The position numbers and the translations under genes were made by a program. A stretch of DNA of 64,000 nt from Nemophila menziesii (Eukaryota > Streptophyta > Magnoliopsida > Boraginales > Hydrophyllaceae). Below are positions 57,341-64,000 of the stretch, piece after piece; position 1 is the stretch's first letter, and every line of letters starts with the position of its first letter. The DNA lies in NCBI GenBank assembly GCA_029959085.1, contig JARWIR010000051.1, positions 3,224,001-3,288,000 on the forward strand, given 5' to 3'. The notes under the pieces are model-generated. The model did not search any database, was not told the origin of the DNA, and saw nothing but the letters and a program-made list of their open reading frames with translations.

Positions 57341-59026
57341 TTAGTTGTTTAAATTATTTAACTCGATAAATTGTCGGTAATACTTATCATGTTCATGCAT
57401 ATCCGACATGTAAGCAAGATCAACGAAAGTCTTCTTTGCCACCCGATTTTTGTACCTGTGATTCAAATTGCTTGCTAAGTGGCGCACACAAAAACGATGA
57501 ACCCCAATCGAAGGTGGGAACACATCCCGAATACTTGCCAATATACCTTTATGCCGATCCGACAATATACAAATTTTTCGGTTCTTCGTAACATATTTTT
57601 TTAAACAATTCAAAAAGAATGTCCATGTGCGTGTCGACTCAACATCCGCTAACGAATAAGCTAACGGAAATAGTTGATTGTTTGCATCGTACCCAACCGC
57701 AATTAGTAGTTTACCATCGTACTTACCATATAAATGGGTTGCATCAATGCTAACCACGGGCATCAAATGCTTAAAACCTTCGATATTAGGTCCAAATGCC
57801 CAAAAAACCATATCAAACGTAGCTTTGTTTCCAACAGTTTTTTTATAAACAAACTCGTATATTGATCCCGGGTTAGTGGCTCGTATAGCACCCAAAAGTC
57901 GTGGTAAATCCGTGAACGCTTCTTCATGTGTTCCGAATAGTTTTTCAAGAACCTTTTGTTTACCACGCCATGCCTTACCATACGAAATGTAGTGTCCGTA
58001 ATCCTTATGAATTTGAGTTTGTATCAAACCAATTTTCATAGCTATATCAGTCTTCACCATTGCAAATACTTCATCTCTAACAAAATCGGAAGTCAATTGT
58101 CAGTGATTTTTCACAAGAATTCCGGGTTGACATGTATGTTCTTCAAACCTAGTAATTTGCCACACGTTACTTCGGCTAACATAAACACCACGTACATAGA
58201 ATGGGCAACCGTCTTTAGCATGTACACAAATGCGTGCAATGTATTTATTATTCGTCCTTTTAGTTTTACATTGCTTGTGATTTCTTAGGTGCCACCTACT
58301 CACGTCCAACAAAAGAGCACGCCTTGAGGCATATCTCTCACCATGGATGAGTTGAACTCCAGTCACCATGGAAGATGGTCGACTTAATTGCCAATCATGA
58401 CATTCTCCTTGCTCGCTCGTATCAAGGGGACCGAAATTGTAGTTAGATGGATTAGAACATTCATCATCGTCATCGTCATCCTCATCATCGTCCTTACCAC
58501 TAACTTCGCCCTCATCACTAGAAATGTGAAAACCCTCTTCATCGGATGCCTCCGATTCGGTTTCGCTATTGTCATCGTCTTCATTATAGTCTTCACGAAT
58601 TGTCTCGACAATCGGCTCAAGAGGTGTGGATGTGTTACCCCGCTCATAATTCTTTTTTTTACCCTTTACACGCGAATTAGAAGATTGCGATTCACGAATT
58701 TCTTTAACCACGGCGTAAATCTCAATAGCATTGTATTGACCGTTTCTCGCAACACAAATCATCGGACTAATCGTGTCCTCCCCAACATCTATAGCATGAT
58801 ACCGTGGGGGGTTTGACGAAACCGGACATCGCCATTTCAAATCGAAAATAACTTCTTTTGCATTCCAATTACAAGTCGAACATACGGCTTGTTTTAAACC
58901 AATCAACCCTATATCTCCTCCGGTCAAAAATGGTTTGCAATTACCCCCGGAATACTCAACCGAACCATTACCGCTAAGAACAACATCTCCTCCATAAAAA
59001 CATATCCACATTAAACTCATTTTCAC
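57341..59026 (-). pseudogene. MULE transposase, truncated and with in-frame stop (MULE2)
   Basis: It starts MKMSLMWICFYGGDVV, parallel to the MULE1 start. It keeps the N-terminal domain, an acidic stretch (KDDDEDDDDDDEC), an intact zinc region (HAKDGCPFYVRG ... EEHTC), and the MULE domain with PVVSIDATHLYGKYDG and ICILSDRHKGI. TGA at 58100-58102 replaces the Arg (CGG) found in MULE1. The protein ends at 57341 after DKYYRQFIELN, so the SWIM finger and C-terminal knuckle are lost. Up to the end it is in one frame, and it has Glu where MULE1 has TAG. Confidence 0.92.
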
Positions 59027-59371
59027 CTAAACCCAATACAAACAAAGTAATCAATAGATAATCGAATTAACACACACAACTATTATATAAAACCTAATTT
59101 AACCTACTAATTGTTAGAAACAATCTCATACAATTAATTAACACACACAACTAGTATATACCTCTACAAAACCCTAGTTTTTATTGCATATAAATGGTAT
59201 ATATAAACACAAATGAATAGAATAATTACCTTCAAGATGATTGGACCAAGGATTTGATGAAAAAAATGAAGAATTTGGAAGTGATTTGAAGAGGGGTGAG
59301 TGTGTGAGAGAAAATGGGTATTGAAATGGAAAGAAATGGAAGAAAGGGGTAATTTAAACCTAATCTGTGAG

Positions 59372-59578
59372 CAAGGGCGGCGGTCAAAGAGCCGCCCTTC
59401 ATTAAAAATTAAATTACCTTAAGGGCGGTCACACGACGACCGCCCTTTATCCTTAATCGAATTCCTAATCAAGGGCGGTATCACGGATACCGCCCATGTG
59501 CCAATTTTGCAAATATTTTTGTTTGCGTGCCAAATCGTTGATTATTTCTAAAATACTTGCTACAGTTAAAAAAAACTC
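59372..59578 (-). repeat. MULE2 right end with three GC hairpins
   Basis: Hairpins lie at 59373-59399 (arms GGGCGGC/GCCGCCC, both changed), 59420-59446 and 59471-59495. The outer 100 bases pair with 56645-56755. Confidence 0.88.
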
Positions 59579-59587
59579 TTATTTTGT

Positions 59588-61032
59588 GAAGGTGAGATAT
59601 TTTCAAACAGCGCAGGAACAGATTTTATACCACGTGTGGTGACAGTACGTACATGAGAGGTAATTAATTTATCTTGATTTCGTTTTACCGAATCGAGGAA
59701 CCTTTAAATGGATCTTATAACGTTTTCTAAAAACCGATCCAACCTGAATTACCCATCTAATTCGATTTCGTTTTTTTACCCATGTATAACCCTGTTAGGT
59801 TATGTAGGTTAGTCTAATATACTCTATTATTAAAAATCAGCCTAAGCGGCCAACTAGGTGCTAGAAGGTAGCGTAACAGAGATAATCCAGGCGACCTCCA
59901 AAAGGTCCTAGGCGGGTTTAGGCGGCACTTAGGCAGTCTGAAGCTAAACAAATAAAAAATAATCCATTTTTAATACAAAAAGATAAAAAATATTATTTTT
60001 TAACTCAAAAAATTATATTAATTTATTTTTAAAATCATATAATCCTAAAAAGATATTTATATAAATATCAAAACTGCCTAGGCTCCGCCTAGACGCCCAC
60101 CTAATCCCCTAGGAGTTCGAAGGTGGTCGATCGTCCACCTAACGCCTAGCGCCTTGCTTAATATTAAGGAAAGCATTAAAGAGTTAAATTTTTTGTGGTC
60201 AATGATCAAAAAAAAAAAAAAGTGTGGTCTATTTTTTAAAAGCCAATCCAACCTGAATTACCGATCTAATTCAATTTTTTTTACCCATGTATAGCCTGGT
60301 TATGTGATGCATTTAGTCTAATATACTTTATATTAAGGAGTTAAATTTTTTTGTGATTAGTAAAAAAAATCTAATCTCATATTCCATTTTTTATATTCAT
60401 ATTCTAATTTTGGTTATATAATCTTATTTTTATAATTTTATATTTTTTATTGCATTATTGACTGAAAAAAGTAATTTAAAAAAACATTTGACCTAAAATA
60501 TCATATAAAATGGTTGATCACCAAAAAAATTATATTAAAATTAATATTGACAAAAAATATGGGATAATTCCAGTTATAAGCCTAAACTACTATTAGTGTT
60601 TCATTTATAGTCTAATGTTAACTTAATTCCAACTCCAGGTCTAAAGTATCACTTTTATTCTAAATTTAGACCTGTAATTATTTTAGTACATAAACTACCC
60701 AATATAAATACTAAAATACACCATTACCACCTTAATTAGCTCATAACTACTCTTTAAAAATTTAATACATTCAACTCTCTCTTCTACATACATACACTAG
60801 CACCTAAAATACACACTACTAAAAAAATTGATTTCATATAGTTTTCGAAGCTAAAACAACCATTTAAGCTAGTAATCTAAGAATATCGAGGATTTCACGC
60901 TAAAAAACTAGGTAATCATCAAAATTCTTTTGATTTTTGTTTTCAAATTTGTTTTTTCTACGATCTTTTGCGATTTTTTTATAAAATTGTGTTTTTGCAA
61001 TTGTGTTTATTATGTGATTTTAATACTCGATC
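59588..61032. other. AT-rich DNA with GC-rich interspersed repeat at about 59840-60165
   Basis: 59840-60165 is rich in GCCTAGGCGG, TTAGGCGGCAC and ACGCCTAGCGCC motifs with partial inverted symmetry, like a small non-autonomous DNA element. Its flanks (59730-59835 and 60165-60215) resemble a nearby uninterrupted sequence at 60235-60345, a possible empty site. No genes are seen. Confidence 0.5.
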
Positions 61033-61035
61033 TTA

Positions 61036-61428
61036 GGGTCTGTTTGGATTGAGAGAAATTGAAAGAAAGTAAAGGAATAGAAATGATTTTTTATTTTTTA
61101 CGATGTTTGTATTAGAAAATTTTATAAAAGGAAAGAAATGAAATGATTCCAAAAATCACTCCTATATCCATTTTTATAATCACTCCGGATTGGATTCAAA
61201 TGGAGAGAAAGGAATTTTATGAATGGTTAAAAGCTAAAATTAATCTTTTATATTCTTTTCTTTTGTATTTTTTTCAATTCAAACAAAAGATATCCAAAAT
61301 CATTTATGAAATCTTCTTCTATATAAAATTCTAATCCAAACAAAAAAAAATCTCTTCCTTTCTGTTCTTTTAAATTTTTTCTTTTCTTTTCCTTTACTAT
61401 CTTTTCCCTCGTAAATACAAACAAACCC
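61036..61428. mobile_element. Tourist-like MITE
   Basis: 393 bp. Termini are GGGTCTGTTTGGATT and the complement of GGGTTTGTTTGTATT. It is flanked by TTA on both sides (61033-61035, 61429-61431), the PIF/Harbinger target. It has no transposase. Interior ORFs are chance. Confidence 0.88.
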
Positions 61429-61478
61429 TTAATCTTACCTTTCAATTCACGATCAAAATTCTATTTTTTTTTTTAACC

Positions 61479-61719
61479 AGTTGGGTTAGCTCAACTGGCC
61501 AGAGCCTAGCCATTTTTCCAGCACTAAAGGGGAGGTCTAAAGTTCGAATCCCCTCCCTAATGGGTGTAAAGTAAGAGGTACAAGGTTCGAACCCCTCCCT
61601 GAACATGGGTAACCTAATTCTGATTTACCTGTAAATATACATAGGGAGGCGGGTATATCCCCGTGGGATTTGTCGTGGTGCGCACAAGCAATCCCGGATC
61701 ACCCATGTACCAAAAAAAA
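61479..61719 (+). mobile_element. tRNA-derived SINE
   Basis: An RNA polymerase III A box TAGCTCAACTGG (61487-61498) and a B box GTTCGAATC (61542-61550) lie at tRNA-like spacing. A second B-box-like GTTCGAACC lies at 61585-61593. The 3' end reads TCCCGGATCACCCATGTACC followed by an A run. This is the usual plant SINE plan. It encodes no protein and depended on a LINE. Confidence 0.85.
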
Positions 61720-62389
61720 TCACGTTTTTTGTTTTTTTTTGTTTTCTACTATTTTCATTCAAAATTGATAATGCAGTTGATTTCTTCATGTTATGAGTTT
61801 CGTTTCGCGATTAATATTGATCATATGTTACTCTTGATTTGTTTTTCAATTCAATGAAGTTGTGATCATTGAATTTATGTTACTTTTGTTTAGTAATGTT
61901 GTGTATATGTGATTTGAATTCATAAACATTCAAATAACTTACATGTGATGTTCATACATGTTTAGGTATTACATATAACGTTGTTATATGCAGTTTTACT
62001 GGTTAAATTGCAGTTGTTAAATTCAAATGTTTTTCTGCATTAACGACTTATAGCAGTCTTCAACTACATTTTTGTAGTTGCGTAAATACAATATGTAGTT
62101 GCACAACTATAAAAATATAGTTACACTACTACAAAAATGTATTTGCAGACTGTTGTAATATTTTACACTTCCTGTTACATTCTAGCTTCTTCGGCCTTCT
62201 TTTCCTTTGTTTATAGATATACTTATTCTACTTTTAAACACCTCAGATGGAGACTACATGTACAATTATGGTTTTGTTTAATTTTGGGATATACAAGACA
62301 TTTTGGTGCCAGTCTTCAAGGTTTCAAAGCTTGTCAACTATTGCTTTTCCTAGACTCTACATTCTTAACAAATAAATACTAGGGTCAAT
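61720..62389. other. AT-rich DNA, nothing firm
   Basis: Contains several short TGTAGTTGTG/CACAACTACA-like inverted motifs (about 62060-62150, again at 62449-62478). No gene is recognised. Confidence 0.5.
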
Positions 62390-62469
62390 GTTTCAGATCA
62401 ACCGCAATGGATGCCCTCAACGGTAAAGCCTTCACAGTTCTGACGTGATCCTACAACTACATTAATGTA

Positions 62470-62777
62470 GTTGTATGAACCTAGACAGCCTGTCTTAGTA
62501 CTCGCAATCAATTTCGAAGTATATTTCTACAGTTCTGAATACATAAAACTCTACTCCCTCAACGTTCATCCTTTTTCTACTTTGGAACCTCTATCTCAGA
62601 TGCATCAAGACGTTTCACGGTTGAGCCACCTTTTTGCAAGAGACAAGCTGGAAGGCCTCGTACTAAAATATTTAAGAGAAATGACGAGGGTGGACCAATA
62701 AAGAAGAACTGCGGATGATGTGGGCGTTTTGGAAATCATAACACGTTGACGTGTAAATATCATTTGAATTAGTTTTT
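62470..62777 (+). pseudogene. MULE transposase C-terminal relic
   Basis: The frame at 62471-62701 holds EYIKLYSLNVHPFSTLE, like the region after the SWIM finger. The continuation is one base out of frame: QAGRPRTKIFKRNDEGG and a zinc knuckle CGRFGNHNTLTC, with TGA replacing a residue within CG*CG, ending at TAG near 62775. Plant MULE transposases end with GRP(R/K)-basic-CxxC-GHN-C. No terminal repeats are seen nearby. It differs from MULE1/2, so it represents a third MULE family. Confidence 0.72.
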
Positions 62778-63239
62778 TCGTTTTTCGTGTTTTTTGCATA
62801 AAAAACTTGAATAAATACTAATGTAGTGAATGATTTTGGTTGTTGAACTCTCATTATTTAATCATTTATTATACAATTTGTCCAATCTGAATTTTTAACC
62901 AGTTAAAACAAAAGAACGACATCAAGTTGCCCTCTTCCCGTAATGAGGAATCTACAAAAAACAGCCTAAATCCAAAGTGGATTATTTTTTAAAGCCTAAC
63001 TAGATTTTTGTTCTATTTAAGGCATATTCTAAATTTCTGGTTGAACTTTTTCCTATCATACCCTTTCGAATTTTTTTAATACCCTTGTACCTTTTTTTTA
63101 CTCTTTTAATTAATCTGATGGGATCACGAGGGTGCGTACCTATACCGGTTTATAAATTTTATAATGTGTTTTTATACTTTATAATATGGTTTATTTATAT
63201 AATTTTCCGTGTCAAAAGGTTGGGAAATAAATTCATTTG

Positions 63240-63720
63240 TCAAGGTCCACAATGGTTGTACCGTTGGGGTTGTACCCTAGGGGTTGTACCCTAATGTCTT
63301 TTGATTAATTGCATTATAAGTCCTCTTACTTTTTGGGTTTTTTCCATGTCATCTTCAAATCGGTACCCTGGGGGATGTACCCAAGCCCAGTTATATGACC
63401 ACCATCTCTACCAAGTGTTACAACAGAATTTTAACTCAATTAACCAGTCCCAAAGGGGTGTACCCAAGTTTCGAACGCCCAAAAAAATATCCCTTCACCT
63501 CACACTCGCTTAGGAATTGAAAATCAAAAACAAAAACAACTAGGCATGTACCCAAGTCCAGCACCCCAAACACACGAACAAAAAAAACAAAGAAAATCCT
63601 TCACCTCACACTCGCATACGAATTGAAAAACAAAAAAAAACTCCTCACCCCACACTCGCATATGAACAAAGAAACAAACAGGGGTTGGACCCAGGTTCAT
63701 AAACCCAAAGGTCTATACCT
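63240..63720. repeat. degenerate tandem repeats with GTACCC motifs
   Basis: GGGTTGTACCC / TGTACCCAAG motifs recur at about 63258, 63276, 63290, 63363, 63376, 63459 and 63549. A CTTCACCTCACACTCGC block recurs at 63492, 63598 and (variant) 63643. No coding sequence. Confidence 0.65.
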
Positions 63721-63829
63721 GCAAAGTAATTAAAAAAAAATTATGTTAAAAAAAAATTCATAAATATTGAGAAACAAATGAAGAAAAGAAAAAGTGAACG
63801 TTTGAATAAATAATAAAAAAATTAATTAC

Positions 63830-64000
63830 CTTTATCTGGGTTCAAATCTGAAAACTGCTGAGGGTGAGAACTAGCAACGGTATTCTTACACAGCACAGGC
63901 GAGATGATGGCGACGGCTTTCTTGGAGAGGCGAGATGATGGTGTAGCTTGGAGATTTAGATCTAGAACGTCGGGAACATATCTAGATCTAGAACACATCT
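63830..64000 (-). other. possible 5' end of a gene running out of the window
   Basis: This is less AT-rich, with GGCGAGATGATGG repeated at 63899 and 63928. It resembles a 5' leader, but no ORF can be followed. I cannot say what it is. Confidence 0.25.

Larger units (their letters stand above)
56645..59578. mobile_element. MULE2: Mutator-like element with 9-bp target duplication
   Basis: 2934 bp. Termini are GAGTTTTTTTTAACTGTAGC and its near-reverse complement GCTACAGTTAAAAAAAACTC, with at least 100 bp of inverted repeat. It is flanked by perfect 9-bp direct repeats TTATTTTGT (56636-56644 and 59579-59587), the Mutator signature. Five hairpins lie at the left end and three at the right. The transposase is truncated and broken. 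Confidence 0.96.

Noticed and set aside
61487..61550. A tRNA gene (A and B boxes present)
   Set aside because: There is no full cloverleaf or acceptor stem, a second B box follows, and the A-rich 3' tail fits a SINE.

Overview
This window is nuclear DNA of a flowering plant, probably a eudicot, from a heterochromatic, transposon-packed region. The evidence is the lineage mix: Athila-type Ty3/gypsy elements with an env-like ORF, SIRE- and Tork-like Ty1/copia elements, Mutator-like elements (MULEs), an L1-type LINE, Tourist-like MITEs, a tRNA-derived SINE, and relics of organelle-type PPR and COP1-interacting-protein-like genes. The background is AT-rich with GC-rich islands inside transposons. 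I see no intact ordinary host gene, and the species cannot be fixed from the sequence.

Layout, left to right. 1-4634: Tork-like copia element on the minus strand with its 5' LTR and PBS. 4635-5250: copy A of a duplicated host segment. About 5232-6824: 3' end of a SIRE-like copia element with a complete LTR. 7504-8784: AT-rich repeat R1. 8925-15844: Athila-like element E1 (+), whose RT, RNase H and integrase core are deleted. 15845-21299: duplicated host segment copy B, carrying a LINE insertion, a PPR fragment and a COP1-interacting-protein-like relic. 21336-23583: E2 (-), consisting of LTR, PBS and gag start. 23584-28105: E3 (-), gag to RT. 28106-34702: MULE1, with a transposase gene (+) and a plant-mobile-domain (PMD) gene (-) facing each other. 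35785-40055: duplicated segment copy C, with a Tourist MITE where copy B has the empty site. 40083-41012: Rf-like PPR pseudogene. 41424-51934: E4 (-), the best preserved element, with an uninterrupted gag-pol, an env-like ORF and a 3' LTR. 51935-56370: a patchwork of R1, a MULE1 right end and a second PPR pseudogene. 56645-59578: MULE2, with a perfect 9-bp target-site duplication. 59.6-64 kb: MITEs, a SINE, a transposase C-terminal relic and tandem repeats.

The strongest unusual signal is in the MULEs. Their ends are arrays of about 26-bp GC-rich hairpins (GGGCGGT...ACCGCCC), some with matched changes in both arms. MULE1 carries two convergent genes, transposase and PMD, a plan resembling maize MuDR with PMD in the mudrB position. 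MULE2 looks like a deletion derivative with the same plan. A telomere-like G-rich tract and a central hairpin block sit between the two MULE1 genes. Separately, both Athila subfamilies carry different GC-rich palindromic tandem arrays at the same place, upstream of the env-like ORF, and one of these resembles palindromes in the SIRE LTR.

Most coding relics carry one to several stops or frameshifts. Many stops fit C-to-T or G-to-A changes expected at methylated, silenced transposons. Exon and domain assignments come from reading translations by eye; no database search was possible.
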